Positions 26,694-35,493 of a stretch of 64,000 nt of DNA are shown here, piece after piece. Both the position numbers and the translations under genes were made by a program. Under the pieces are notes generated by a model. It saw only the letters and a list, made by a program, of their open reading frames with translations, searched no databases and was not told the origin of the DNA. Each line of letters opens with the position of its first letter. The first letter of the stretch is position 1. Source of the DNA: a virus; the IMG/VR virus record IMGVR_UViG_3300030339_001052, positions 62,001 to 126,000 of that record. One strand, written 5' to 3'.

Positions 26694-26962
26694 TGAAAAC
26701 ATTCAATAAAGAGACAGTTATATTAGTCATTTATGTTGATATCAGTATGCTTGATGCTTTTGATATTCCAGAATATATGGGCTCCGTTTTAAAATATACG
26801 AAATTGGGTGGTAATATCATTCAACACATCATACCAATTTATGGTGAATCCCGTATAGAGTGTGTTTATCCTAAATTTATAGTTTCAGAAGATGAATTTA
26901 ATAGAGTAAACGATGAAATCAAATTAATTGAAGAAAATTTATTAAACATAATAAAAAAATAG
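26693..26962 (+). CDS. Hypothetical protein, 89 aa
   Basis: Sits between the two paralogues, coupled to the first by a TAATG overlap. Beta-strand start (VILVIYVDISML), a helical end. Not recognised. Confidence 0.5.
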   Translation: MKTFNKETVILVIYVDISMLDAFDIPEYMGSVLKYTKLGGNIIQHIIPIYGESRIECVYPKFIVSEDEFNRVNDEIKLIEENLLNIIKK

Positions 26963-26995
26963 TTCCGAACAAATAAATAATTAAAAAAATTACAA

Positions 26996-27400
26996 ATGAA
27001 AGATTTAGAAAAGATTTTTGGCTCAGAACGATTTGGGATTATTAAAAATTTAGTTATCAACCCATTGGAGGTTACAATTTTTAATTCGGTTATTTTCAAA
27101 AAAGATGAAAATGATAATAATCCAATTTATATTACACACACGAATTTACCAGCCATCATTGAAGATGAGAGTGAATTAATTTCGCCATTATCGATAGAGG
27201 AAGCTGAAGATAGTTATATTATTGGTGATTACCTCTGGGACCCAATTGACTACAGTAGTATTATCTTTTCAAATTTAATACCAACTGATGTGTTAGGTGA
27301 TATTATTCTTTTAACAAAAAAACAAGTATTCGAATTAACAAATGTGTCGTTGGATGATGATAGGTTATTTTACGATGAAGCTATTGAATTAAACAATTAA
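26996..27400 (+). CDS. Hypothetical protein, paralogue of the one at 26301, 134 aa
   Basis: LEKIFGSERFGIIKN, then PIYITHTNLPAII and a C-terminal FELTNVSL line up with the protein at 26301. The middle is more acidic (DESELISPLSIEEAEDS). Function unknown. Confidence 0.55.
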   Translation: MKDLEKIFGSERFGIIKNLVINPLEVTIFNSVIFKKDENDNNPIYITHTNLPAIIEDESELISPLSIEEAEDSYIIGDYLWDPIDYSSIIFSNLIPTDVLGDIILLTKKQVFELTNVSLDDDRLFYDEAIELNN

Positions 27401-27419
27401 ATAATAAATAAATACAAAT

Positions 27420-27737
27420 ATGGAAAAAGATTTTGATAGACAAAAAGTACGTACAAAAAATGAGCCTAATTTAGAACTTGCGGATAATACCTTATTGGGG
27501 GATTTCATTTGTAAACTATCAACGGCTGTAAATAAAAATTGTAGTCTATCCACAGACATAGAAGGCATTGTCGGCCTAATTGCCCCAATGGATGAGAGTG
27601 AAATAACAATACATGATAAAATTGATGATTATTATGTCATAAATAGATTAAATGATTTATTATTTATTATTGAATCAGCGAATAGAACACTTGATAACAC
27701 ATTAAATACATTACATAAGATAGTACCAAACAAATAA
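27420..27737 (+). CDS. Hypothetical protein, 105 aa
   Basis: Helical protein with two central Cys, ending in a NRTLDNTLNTLHKI helix. Small bacterial and phage proteins of this type occur but none is assigned. Follows the paralogue pair in the same transcription unit. Confidence 0.5.
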   Translation: MEKDFDRQKVRTKNEPNLELADNTLLGDFICKLSTAVNKNCSLSTDIEGIVGLIAPMDESEITIHDKIDDYYVINRLNDLLFIIESANRTLDNTLNTLHKIVPNK

Positions 27738-27749
27738 ATATATAGTAAA

Positions 27750-28043
27750 ATGAGTTTAAACCCAAATTATATTTATACAACCACAAAATCGAAATCCACA
27801 AGTGAATTATTTGAAATTAATGTACCAGAAGGAAAGCAAATTATTAAAACCGAATTGGAAGATGGGTTGTTAATTACATTTGAAGATATTATTAATAAAA
27901 AAGATAGTGAATATATAACTTTTGGAAATGGTAGAATGTATACTAGAGTTTTCTGGAAAAAAGCGCTTGAAGAATATATAATAAAATTAAAAAATAACCC
28001 TAATTATGGGCCAGTGTATCATGTGAGTGGAACATTTCTATAA
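27750..28043 (+). CDS. Hypothetical protein, 97 aa
   Basis: Beta-rich (IIKTELEDGLLITFEDII) then helical, soluble. Last gene before the terminator at 28065. Not recognised. Confidence 0.5.
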   Translation: MSLNPNYIYTTTKSKSTSELFEINVPEGKQIIKTELEDGLLITFEDIINKKDSEYITFGNGRMYTRVFWKKALEEYIIKLKNNPNYGPVYHVSGTFL

Positions 28044-28064
28044 TTAATGATTACTAATAAAACT

Positions 28065-28103
28065 AATAATAGCTCATAAAAATAAATCTTATGAGCTATT
28101 ATT
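28065..28103. terminator. Bidirectional terminator between convergent genes
   Basis: Perfect 15-bp arms AATAATAGCTCATAA (28065-28079) and TTATGAGCTATTATT (28089-28103), with A/T-rich flanks on both sides. Confidence 0.9.
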
Positions 28104-28128
28104 ATTTTAATATTTAATTCCAGGATGG

Positions 28129-28467
28129 TTAAACCCCTAAAACGGCAGCAATTTTATTGATTTCTTCATCAGAGAATTTATAAACGCCTGTACCATCCTG
28201 TGTTTTTTTCTGGTGTAACTGCTTAAATGCGTGAGATCTCTTTGCATCATCATCAGATTTAAATCCAAGAGCGTTAGACATTACTTGCGTCGCGTTGATT
28301 GTATCGTTCTCTAAAGCTTTTTGAATTGATTTATATTTCTTTTCGTAGTCCTTTGAAACTTCAACATTATCGTTACCTCTTTTTTTCTCATCTTCAGTAA
28401 TAGCCTGTTTAACTAATTTAGTAATTTTAGCTTCCAATAATTTAAGTAATTCTGGGTTAGTACTCAT
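28129..28467 (-). CDS. Hypothetical helical protein in a single-gene minus-strand unit, 112 aa
   Basis: Charged, helical and soluble: EAKITKLVKQAITEDEKKRG, then an EEINKIAAVLG end. It stands alone against the surrounding plus genes with a second-class promoter motif upstream and a bidirectional terminator downstream. The N-terminal LLKLLEAKITKLV resembles the starts of the genes at 8066 and 8840, also behind that motif. Confidence 0.55.
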   Translation of the reverse strand: MSTNPELLKLLEAKITKLVKQAITEDEKKRGNDNVEVSKDYEKKYKSIQKALENDTINATQVMSNALGFKSDDDAKRSHAFKQLHQKKTQDGTGVYKFSDEEINKIAAVLGV

Positions 28468-28475
28468 ATGTTTAG

Positions 28476-28492
28476 TATTTTAATATAAATAG
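28476..28492 (-). promoter_or_regulatory. Second-class promoter candidate (CTATTTATATTAAAATA)
   Basis: Minus-strand copy running 28492 to 28476, 8 bp upstream of ATG 28467. The last 16 bases equal the copies at 16200 and 44817. Confidence 0.5.
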
Positions 28493-28581
28493 TTTAATTA
28501 TTAAAAAAAATAAATAATTGTATGAAATATTTTTAGTTCAGCATTCAGGTTAAATAAAATCGTTATTTTTATGTTTAGAAC

Positions 28582-28612
28582 TTGCTTTTCTCACATTTTA
28601 TCGGTACATTTG
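28582..28612 (+). promoter_or_regulatory. Bacteroidota-type promoter
   Basis: TTG 28582-28584 in AACTTGCTTTTC and TACATTTG 28605-28612, 20 bp apart. It serves the 140-aa gene and the Clp-like ATPase. Confidence 0.87.
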
Positions 28613-28635
28613 TTTTGAGACGATTAAAATAAATA

Positions 28636-29058
28636 ATGGAAAAATTTGAAATGGTTCAATTCCCAATAATAAAGAAAATATCAGCAAAATTATTATCAGA
28701 TGAAATCACATCTTTAAAACCAATGTCACTTGAAGAAGCAGCCAAAGGAAGAGAAATTAAACAATATGATAATAGTTATAATAGTATAGACGAAATAAAA
28801 GATTTTATTATCAAAAAAGTTGTTGAATATAAAGGGTTAAATATAGATTGGGTAGACTACAAAACATATCATTCATTACCTTTTAATTTAGATAAGAATA
28901 TTTATTATATTGATAGGATTGGTAGCCTGGGTATTACTTGTTATAAACCAACAGAACACATTTTAGACCACCCCTATGGTATTGAGATTTGTACTTTAGA
29001 CCCAAGAATCTGGAGTGAAGATGATATTAAAAAGGTGATCACAGAATTAAAAAATTAA
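28636..29058 (+). CDS. Hypothetical protein, 140 aa
   Basis: Soluble alpha/beta protein with FEMVQFPIIKKIS at the start, a basic middle and an acidic end. First gene behind the promoter at 28582 and 3 bp before the Clp-like gene, which suggests it could be an adaptor or partner; nothing in its sequence proves that. Confidence 0.5.
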   Translation: MEKFEMVQFPIIKKISAKLLSDEITSLKPMSLEEAAKGREIKQYDNSYNSIDEIKDFIIKKVVEYKGLNIDWVDYKTYHSLPFNLDKNIYYIDRIGSLGITCYKPTEHILDHPYGIEICTLDPRIWSEDDIKKVITELKN

Positions 29059-29061
29059 ATA

Positions 29062-31542
29062 ATGGAAGAAAATAAATATACAACTGAATTAAAAAAAGTA
29101 TTGGCATTAGTAACTAAAGATTTAGTTGAAGACTTTCCTACCAAAAAGATAACCATTGAATATTTTATGCTGGCGATTTTGCAATCAAAACAATCAATAG
29201 CATATAAAATGTTGATAAAATTTTTAGCAAAAGATGATATAAATGATTTGTTAGTTTATTTTTCTGAATTATTAAAAGAATTATCTGCGACCACTTTTAA
29301 GCCGAAAGTATTAAATAATATTGAAAAATCAATAGGATTCGATTTAGTTTTTAGTAATTGTTTAATAGCTGCTAATACAGAAAAAGAAAAATTAAACGAT
29401 ATTAAGATAGGGTCTGAACACGTATTATTATCAATACTTTCAAATGTTAAAGATATATCAAAACTAACTCACGTTGGTCTAAAATATGATAACCTATTCA
29501 ATACCATTAATACTATAAAACAAGGTGAAATAGCCAAATTTGACGAACAAAATGAAAATACAAACCAAAGCTATGTAGAAACAATACAAGGCCAGAAAAA
29601 TAAACCATCTGGTAAAGCAAATATGATTAAATTGTATTGTACTAATTTAAATACATTAGCAAAACAAGGTAAAATAGATCAAATAGTTGGTAGAGAAGTT
29701 GAAATTAATCGTTTAATAAAAATTCTTGGTAGAAGAAATAAAAATAACATAATTTTAGTTGGTGATGGGGGTGTTGGCAAGAGTGCTATAATTTACGGCT
29801 TGGCTAATATGATAGAAGAGGGTAAGGGTATGTTTCTTAATGGGAAAGAAATTTTATCTTTAGACTTATCATCTTTAATAGCTGGTACTTCATTCAGAGG
29901 GATGCTCGAAGAGAGATTGAATGGTGTTATAAATGAAATAAAAGCCAATAAAAATTATATGTTATTTATCGATGATATTCATTCTGTATTATCATCAAAT
30001 TCCAATAATGCGTCTGATATTGGTGGTATATTATCAAAGGCCATGATAGATGGTGATATTCAATTAATAGCAACGACATCCTTTAAAGGATATAAAAATT
30101 CGATAGAGAACGAACCATCTTTAAACAGAAAATTTCAAAAAAGCGTTATTACTTCAACAACAATTGAACAAACAGAGAAGATATTATTTAATTCAAAAAA
30201 ATACTATGAAAAGTATCATAATGTAAGCTATACGGACGAAGCCATTAGAGCTTGTGTAACGCTTGCAAATAAATATATCACAGAAAGGCACCTTCCAGAC
30301 TCAGCAATTGATATAATGGACGAATGCGGCTCAGAAAAAAAGGTTTCTAACCTATACAATGAATCGGAACTTTTTGAATTAAAGAAAGAGCTTGAATTAA
30401 ATAAGTTAAACGTCAAAGAAGCATACTCAGAAAATAATTTTGATATTGGTGATGGTTATAATTTAATATGTATTGAAATAGAAGGTAAGATAGTAGATTT
30501 AGAAAAAAATAAAAAATCACAATCTAAGAATAATATTAAAGAAATTACTGAAATCGATGTGTTTAATATTGTATCTGAAATGACAGGTGTCCCAATTAAT
30601 AGGTTGACTACTTCGGAGAAGGAACGTTATTTAAACATTGAAAACAAATTAGGTGAAAGTATAATCGGCCAATCGGAAGCGATTAAAAAGGTTGCTCAAT
30701 CCATGAAAAGAAGCCGAATGGGACTTGGTAGAAAAAATAAGCCTAATGGAGTTTTTATGTTTGTTGGGGAATCTGGGTGTGGAAAAACTTTTTTAGCTAA
30801 AAAATTAGCTGAAGAAATATTTGGTAGTGAAGATGCTTTAGTTAGATTTGATATGAGCGAATACTCTGACCAAACAGCTGTAAATAAGATGGTTGGAACT
30901 GGAAGTGGATTCGTTGGGTATGATCAAGGTGGTTTATTAACGGAAGCCATTAAAAACAAGCCATATTGTGTATTATTACTGGATGAAATTGAAAAGGCTC
31001 ATAATGATGTTTATAATATATTTTTACAGATTTTTGATGAAAGTTTTGCTACCGATAATACAGGTGTTCGTGTTTCATTTAAAAATGTTATTATTATTAT
31101 GACATCGAACGTTGGCGCAAAAGATGCGGCTTCATTAGGTCGCGGAACTGGTTTTCAAATAAATGTGGAAGATAATAAAAAGAATATAATTGAAAAAGCC
31201 CTCAAAGGTAAGTTTCCGCCAGAATTCATTAGTAGACTTAATGACGTTATTTATTTCAACTCATTAACCGAAGACAACTTAAAATCAATTATCGAGTTAG
31301 AATTGAGTAAATTAAAAAAACGTTTGAATGAGATTAATTTTGATGTTGAATTTGGAGATGATGTTACGGACTATTTATTTAAAACAATCGGTTCAGATAA
31401 AAACAGTGGTGCACGAAAGATCAATAGGGCCATTGAAAATGAAATTGAAAATGTTATTTGTGATATATACTTGGAAAATGAATTAGAAAATGGATATATA
31501 TTTAATGTGAATATAAATAATAATAAAATCGAAATTAAATGA
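29062..31542 (+). CDS. ClpA/ClpB-type AAA+ unfoldase, 826 aa
   Basis: A Clp N-terminal repeat domain (residues 1-150) is followed by two AAA+ modules. D1 has Walker A GDGGVGKSA (about 234) and Walker B MLFIDD (about 300). D2 has Walker A GESGCGKTF (about 568), Walker B LLLDEIEKAH (about 637) and sensor-type TSNVGAKDA. The arrangement with a short linker between modules is closer to ClpA than to ClpB. It would unfold proteins, alone or with host ClpP. Phage copies are uncommon and may act in virion assembly or in removing host proteins. A ClpP-binding IGF/IGL loop is not obvious. Confidence 0.85.
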   Translation: MEENKYTTELKKVLALVTKDLVEDFPTKKITIEYFMLAILQSKQSIAYKMLIKFLAKDDINDLLVYFSELLKELSATTFKPKVLNNIEKSIGFDLVFSNCLIAANTEKEKLNDIKIGSEHVLLSILSNVKDISKLTHVGLKYDNLFNTINTIKQGEIAKFDEQNENTNQSYVETIQGQKNKPSGKANMIKLYCTNLNTLAKQGKIDQIVGREVEINRLIKILGRRNKNNIILVGDGGVGKSAIIYGLANMIEEGKGMFLNGKEILSLDLSSLIAGTSFRGMLEERLNGVINEIKANKNYMLFIDDIHSVLSSNSNNASDIGGILSKAMIDGDIQLIATTSFKGYKNSIENEPSLNRKFQKSVITSTTIEQTEKILFNSKKYYEKYHNVSYTDEAIRACVTLANKYITERHLPDSAIDIMDECGSEKKVSNLYNESELFELKKELELNKLNVKEAYSENNFDIGDGYNLICIEIEGKIVDLEKNKKSQSKNNIKEITEIDVFNIVSEMTGVPINRLTTSEKERYLNIENKLGESIIGQSEAIKKVAQSMKRSRMGLGRKNKPNGVFMFVGESGCGKTFLAKKLAEEIFGSEDALVRFDMSEYSDQTAVNKMVGTGSGFVGYDQGGLLTEAIKNKPYCVLLLDEIEKAHNDVYNIFLQIFDESFATDNTGVRVSFKNVIIIMTSNVGAKDAASLGRGTGFQINVEDNKKNIIEKALKGKFPPEFISRLNDVIYFNSLTEDNLKSIIELELSKLKKRLNEINFDVEFGDDVTDYLFKTIGSDKNSGARKINRAIENEIENVICDIYLENELENGYIFNVNINNNKIEIK

Positions 31543-31727
31543 AAAACGAAAAAATTATTGCTGGAGTTTTGACTTCTGAAGAATATTGTAAATATCTTGA
31601 AGAAAGTAGACATTTAATCCTCGTAGAAATTGATAACCTGTCAGAAAGTGGTGAGATAACATAAGAGTTAAGGCATAAAATATTGAATAAAGCTGGAAAA
31701 TACAAAATAAAAATTTTTGGTGAATAA
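31539..31727 (+). pseudogene. Small gene with an in-frame TAA after codon 41
   Basis: ATG 31539 overlaps the Clp stop by 4 bp and encodes MKNEKIIAGVLTSEEYCKYL... to a TAA at 31662. The same frame continues with ELRHKILNKAGKYKIKIFGE to a second TAA at 31725. The extension reads as natural protein, so one substitution (for example GAA or AAA to TAA) seems to have cut a 62-residue protein. A short functional 41-aa product cannot be excluded. Confidence 0.55.
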
Positions 31728-31792
31728 AATTACGAAAAACGAATATAAATACGAAAGCCCTTTAAATAAAGGATATGTACAATTTAAATTAA

Positions 31793-32989
31793 GTGATCAC
31801 ATATAAATATAAACTATATAATAATGTCAAATGGAATATAAAACTCCATGATCTGTGCAGAAGCTCCGCTTTTGTTTGGAATCATTGTCTTGCTCTTCAA
31901 AAACGATATTATAGTTTATATGGATCTTATATTAACTCATCTAAAATGCAATCCCATTTTGCAAAGAAGATTGTCCCTAAAAACGATTTTCTTAAATTAA
32001 TGGGGTCGCAGACCATACAGGAAATCATACAAAGATTAGATACTTCTTATGTTCGTTTTTTTAAAAAGAAACAGAAAAGACCACCTAAATTTAAATCTGG
32101 TTTCAGTTTCTCTTCCTTTGTTTTTAAACAAGGTGGATACCTGTTGACAGAAAATAAACTTTACATTAATAAACTTAAACATAGTTTTAAGTTCTTTAAA
32201 TCGAGAGATTATGGAACTCCTAAACTAATTAGACTTAAACGTGATAAACTAGGTGACTTTTATTTAACCATCACATCAGAAGAAGATGTTAGAAATAAAA
32301 ATTTTTACTCAAAGACACACGATGGTGCATCAGTAGGAATTGATTTCGGATTAAAAACATATCTAACGATGTCCGATGGAGAAAGTAGTATTTCCCCTTT
32401 ATTCTTTAAAAAGGATATAAAGAAAATTAAAAAACTACATAATAAACTCTCTTCTAAGGGTAGAGTTAAGACTGGAAAGCAGAAATATAGTACTAAGTGG
32501 AAAAAGATGGTCGATATTACCGTTTTATCTTCAAATGGGAATAAGGCAAGGAAAACCCTTGTCAGAGCCTATAAAAAGATAACAAATCGTCGTTCTGATT
32601 ATCAGTATAAGCTTGCTCATGAACTTTGTCGAAAATACGATCTCATTTTTTTAGAAACTCTGAATTTAGATGGAATGAAAAGACTGTGGGGAAGAAAAGT
32701 TAGTGACCTTTGTCACGCTTCATTTATTTATATATTAAAAGAAGTGTCTTTAAAATATAAAAATAATATTTATCAGATAGATCAATGGTACGCTTCTTCA
32801 AAAACTTGTAGTGAATGTGGAAACAAGCATAAAGGACTTAGATTAGAAGATAGAACTTTCATCTGTCCATCCTGCGGAGTGGAGATAGATAGGGATTTAA
32901 ATGCAGCAATAAATATACATCGACAGGGCTTTGTCGAATACCTTAGTAGTTGTAAGACCCCCAGCTTGCTGGTGGCAAACTGCGCCTGA
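31793..32989 (+). CDS. tnpB: TnpB, RNA-guided nuclease of IS200/IS605-family elements, 398 aa
   Basis: The N-terminal part has the OrfB helix-turn-helix-like region (CRSSAFVWNHCLALQ). The RuvC-type triad is intact: Asp184 in VGIDFG, Glu288 in FLETLNLDGM and Asp366/368 in DRDLNAAINIH. The zinc ribbon has Cys339, Cys342, Cys358 and Cys361 (KTCSECG, ICPSCG). It starts with GTG. In this family the protein cuts DNA guided by an RNA from the element's right end. No TnpA partner is present, so it cannot transpose by itself. Confidence 0.92.
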   Translation: MITYKYKLYNNVKWNIKLHDLCRSSAFVWNHCLALQKRYYSLYGSYINSSKMQSHFAKKIVPKNDFLKLMGSQTIQEIIQRLDTSYVRFFKKKQKRPPKFKSGFSFSSFVFKQGGYLLTENKLYINKLKHSFKFFKSRDYGTPKLIRLKRDKLGDFYLTITSEEDVRNKNFYSKTHDGASVGIDFGLKTYLTMSDGESSISPLFFKKDIKKIKKLHNKLSSKGRVKTGKQKYSTKWKKMVDITVLSSNGNKARKTLVRAYKKITNRRSDYQYKLAHELCRKYDLIFLETLNLDGMKRLWGRKVSDLCHASFIYILKEVSLKYKNNIYQIDQWYASSKTCSECGNKHKGLRLEDRTFICPSCGVEIDRDLNAAINIHRQGFVEYLSSCKTPSLLVANCA

Positions 32990-33027
32990 CGGTAGAATTC
33001 CACTGATTTATCTGTGGGAGTAAGTCA
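32900..33027 (+). ncRNA. Probable omega RNA (reRNA) at the 3' end of tnpB
   Basis: In IS200/IS605 elements the guide RNA overlaps the tnpB 3' end and runs to the right end, its last part being flanking sequence. Here this region is GC-richer and has three small hairpins. The guide would be the phage sequence from about 33028 on. This is inferred from the family, not from data. Confidence 0.45.
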
Positions 33028-33131
33028 ATTAGGTTATATCATCAAAAAGATAGGGGTTCATTTATTTCAGATAGTATTAGCTGTAAATCAGAAAAATATA
33101 CTCAAATAATGGAAATAATAACAAAAAATAG

Positions 33132-33257
33132 ATGAATAAAACTAAACAAATAATACCAAATCCTGATATTGAATATATCTTTTATAGAAATGGTGCATCA
33201 AATGATATTGAAATAAAGAAAATTTTAGATAATGAATTTAACCAAATAATAAATTAA
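33132..33257 (+). CDS. Hypothetical small protein, 41 aa
   Basis: ATG 33132 overlaps the stop of the split gene by 2 bases and gives a 41-residue frame (NKTKQIIPNPDIEYIFYRNG...) that ends 5 bp before the exonuclease gene. Short, acidic, not recognised. The coupled position supports it. Confidence 0.45.
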   Translation: MNKTKQIIPNPDIEYIFYRNGASNDIEIKKILDNEFNQIIN

Positions 33258-33262
33258 AAAAC

Positions 33263-34438
33263 ATGGCTCAACCAATCCCAAAGAAAATTTCTGAAACTCA
33301 CGAAATACCAGAAAAAAGCACATACACATTATTTATTGATGGAGATTCGCTTTTACAATTAAGTTGGAATGCCGATACAAAGATAAATACAAAAGGGCAA
33401 CCATATGGCGGGGTATTTCAATTTTTACTTCAATTAAAAATTTTATTATCAAAACGCGATTTTGATTTTGCATATGTTGCTTGGGATGAGGGTGTTAGTG
33501 GTCAATTAAGACATGATATATATCCAGAATACAAAGAAAATAGGCATAAAAATTTTTCAAATGATAATGTTCATTCAGATTATTATGACCAAATGGATGC
33601 ATTCGTGAAAAGAACATTAGAATACAGTAGAAAGAATAAAGAAAAAATTGAATCTAAATTAACAGAGAAAGAAGATTTTCATAGACAGAAAGCAATTTTA
33701 CAAGCCTATTTAGAGGAGCTTTTTGTGAGGCAAGTATCAAGTAATAACATAGAAGGAGATGATCATTTAGCGTTTTACTGTTTAAATAAAAAATCGAATG
33801 ATTTAACTTATCTTGTAAGCGGAGATATGGACGTATCACAATTAATAAATGAACAAATATGTATATATATTCCGCGATTGAAAAAATTTATATCAACCAA
33901 AAATTTCAGTGAAACATTCGGTTACAATTATAAAAATGTAGCTTTACGGAAAATATTGTGCGGAGATACCAGTGATAACATCAAGGGCGTGAAAGGGTTA
34001 TCTGAAGATGGGTTAATGGAAATTATGCCAGAGATAGCCACAAGAGAAGTATATTTATGGGAGGTAATTGCAAGAGCCAAAGAAATCAATCAAAAAAGGG
34101 TATCCGAAAAGAAAAAACCATTTGTAAAATGTTTAAATATTATAAATCAAGAGACAGTTGGAATGCAAGGAAAAAAACTTTTCGAAATCAACGAAAAAAT
34201 TATAAATTTAAAAAAACCATTATTGACACCAGATGCTATTGAACAACTAAACAATTTAATGTATTCACCGATAGACCCCGACGGTAGATCATTATCAAAT
34301 CTATATAAACTTATGTTACGCGATGGAATTGACGAACTACTTAACGAAAATAAGTTTGCTTCGTTTTTTTCTACGTTCAACAACTTAAAGAACAATGAGG
34401 TAAAAATGTACGAAAAGTGGGTTAAAGAAAATAATTAA
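33263..34438 (+). CDS. 5'-3' exonuclease / RNase H-like flap endonuclease, 391 aa
   Basis: PIN-like 5' nuclease fold of the T4 RNase H and PolA 5'-exonuclease type. LFIDGDSLLQ (about residues 22-31) gives the first acidic site. A helical arch region includes YPEYKENRHKNF. EGDDHLAFY (about 165) and VSGDMDVSQL (about 187) give the next acidic clusters, and CGDTSDNIKGVKGLSEDG (about 237) is the helix-hairpin-helix with its Asp pair. It would remove RNA primers and flaps during phage replication. Confidence 0.82.
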   Translation: MAQPIPKKISETHEIPEKSTYTLFIDGDSLLQLSWNADTKINTKGQPYGGVFQFLLQLKILLSKRDFDFAYVAWDEGVSGQLRHDIYPEYKENRHKNFSNDNVHSDYYDQMDAFVKRTLEYSRKNKEKIESKLTEKEDFHRQKAILQAYLEELFVRQVSSNNIEGDDHLAFYCLNKKSNDLTYLVSGDMDVSQLINEQICIYIPRLKKFISTKNFSETFGYNYKNVALRKILCGDTSDNIKGVKGLSEDGLMEIMPEIATREVYLWEVIARAKEINQKRVSEKKKPFVKCLNIINQETVGMQGKKLFEINEKIINLKKPLLTPDAIEQLNNLMYSPIDPDGRSLSNLYKLMLRDGIDELLNENKFASFFSTFNNLKNNEVKMYEKWVKENN

Positions 34439-34449
34439 CTAAATCAGAT

Positions 34450-35232
34450 ATGATAGAAGAAGAAAAAGAATTATTATATTTCAAGGCTTTCATTCGAGTC
34501 GTTAAATCAATTATTTCAAAAGATGAATATTTTAGTAGTGGATTTGATACGGTTGAAGTTATTAGGGAGCCAATTATAATGGCAAAAGATAAAGCAGAGG
34601 TTAAACAAATATTATTAGAAAAATACCCACAATTTTTCCCAACTGGGAAGGTTTACGAAAAAGAAACAAAAGATCAGGCTCAATTCTTTTATGTAATCAT
34701 ATTTCCTCTTTATGAATATGAAAAAAAGTTAATTACTGAGGGTTCTTGGGTATGTAATAGCTGTGGTCAAATTCATGAAAATAAATATGTTTCAAAACCA
34801 AGGATTAGTGAAAGATTATTCGGTTCAGAAATATTGTTTTGTAGGAGTGATGATGATATTTGTTTAAATAATTATAAGAAAGATAAATATAAAAACATTG
34901 AGTTTCCAGACGATGAAAACTACATTAAAACTGATTCACCAAATTACATTTACAAGTGTACCGAAAAATCAACCAATAAATGTTATGTAGGTAAAACACG
35001 AAACGCACCATTTTTTAGGTGGTGGAATCATCTAACGCATTCAAGCAGCCCATTTGGAATATACCTCAGATCAACAAAATTAAGTGATTGGACATTTGAA
35101 GTTTTAGAGGAATTACCATCAAACATAGGTGATAGTGAAATTTTTAAAGTAGAATCAGAATATATACTTAAATATGATAGTATCAGTAATGGTTTTAACT
35201 CTGTAATTAGTAATAAAAAAGTTTTATTATAG
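34450..35232 (+). CDS. Protein with a zinc-binding middle and a C-terminal GIY-YIG nuclease domain, 260 aa
   Basis: Residues 1-95 are helical and charged. WVCNSCGQIHENKY near residue 97 and a second Cys pair near 137-144 look like a degenerate zinc site. From about 163, NYIYKCTEKSTNKCYVGKT, then RWWNHLTH and SEYILKYDSISNGFNS, form a GIY-YIG domain with its Tyr pair, Arg and C-terminal Asn. Such genes in phages are often free-standing homing endonucleases. The exonuclease gene ends 11 bp before and a promoter follows. Confidence 0.72.
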   Translation: MIEEEKELLYFKAFIRVVKSIISKDEYFSSGFDTVEVIREPIIMAKDKAEVKQILLEKYPQFFPTGKVYEKETKDQAQFFYVIIFPLYEYEKKLITEGSWVCNSCGQIHENKYVSKPRISERLFGSEILFCRSDDDICLNNYKKDKYKNIEFPDDENYIKTDSPNYIYKCTEKSTNKCYVGKTRNAPFFRWWNHLTHSSSPFGIYLRSTKLSDWTFEVLEELPSNIGDSEIFKVESEYILKYDSISNGFNSVISNKKVLL

Positions 35233-35248
35233 TTTAAGATAAAAATAC

Positions 35249-35279
35249 TTGTTTTATTAAAATATTATTAGTATATTTG
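35249..35279 (+). promoter_or_regulatory. Bacteroidota-type promoter
   Basis: TTG 35249-35251 and TATATTTG 35272-35279, 20 bp apart, 25 bp before ATG 35305. Confidence 0.82.
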
Positions 35280-35304
35280 TTTAAAATAAATTAGGAAAAT
35301 AAAA

Positions 35305-35493
35305 ATGAAAGACCAAACAATAAAATATTTAACTATAAAAGAAGTTGCCAATTTATATGGTGAAAGGATCAACTATAAGTGGTTATCTCCAGATGGATGC
35401 GACTGGATAGACTCTAAAGGGAAAGTAACTGGAAGTATAATTTGTGAAATTGAAGATGAGACCATTAAAGATTGTTATAAAATAAGCAAATAA
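35305..35493 (+). CDS. Hypothetical protein, 62 aa
   Basis: Small soluble alpha/beta protein (YLTIKEVANLYGER near the start recalls a helix-turn-helix edge). It ends exactly where the next gene begins. Not recognised. Confidence 0.5.
   Translation: MKDQTIKYLTIKEVANLYGERINYKWLSPDGCDWIDSKGKVTGSIICEIEDETIKDCYKISK

Larger units (their letters stand above)
31792..33027 (+). mobile_element. IS200/IS605-type element carrying only tnpB
   Basis: The unit has an intact tnpB without tnpA. Its right end holds several short hairpins: CGACA/TGTCG (32921-32936), CCAGC/GCTGG (32961-32972) and CCAC/GTGG (33000-33017). The left end is AT-rich next to TTTAAATTAA and contains the palindrome GTGATCAC over the tnpB start. 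The boundaries are inferred from the frame of the interrupted gene. The body has a G+C content visibly above its flanks. Confidence 0.6.
31720..33135 (+). pseudogene. Small phage gene split by the TnpB element
   Basis: A GTG frame from 31720 (NKITKNEYKYESPLNKGY...) runs to the left edge of the TnpB unit. After it, ATT 33028 opens a frame (IRLYHQKDRGSFISD...) that ends at TGA 33133, overlapping the next ATG by 2 bases. Removing 31792-33027 joins TTA to ATT in frame and gives one protein of about 59 residues. The exact junction is uncertain by a few bases. Confidence 0.55.
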
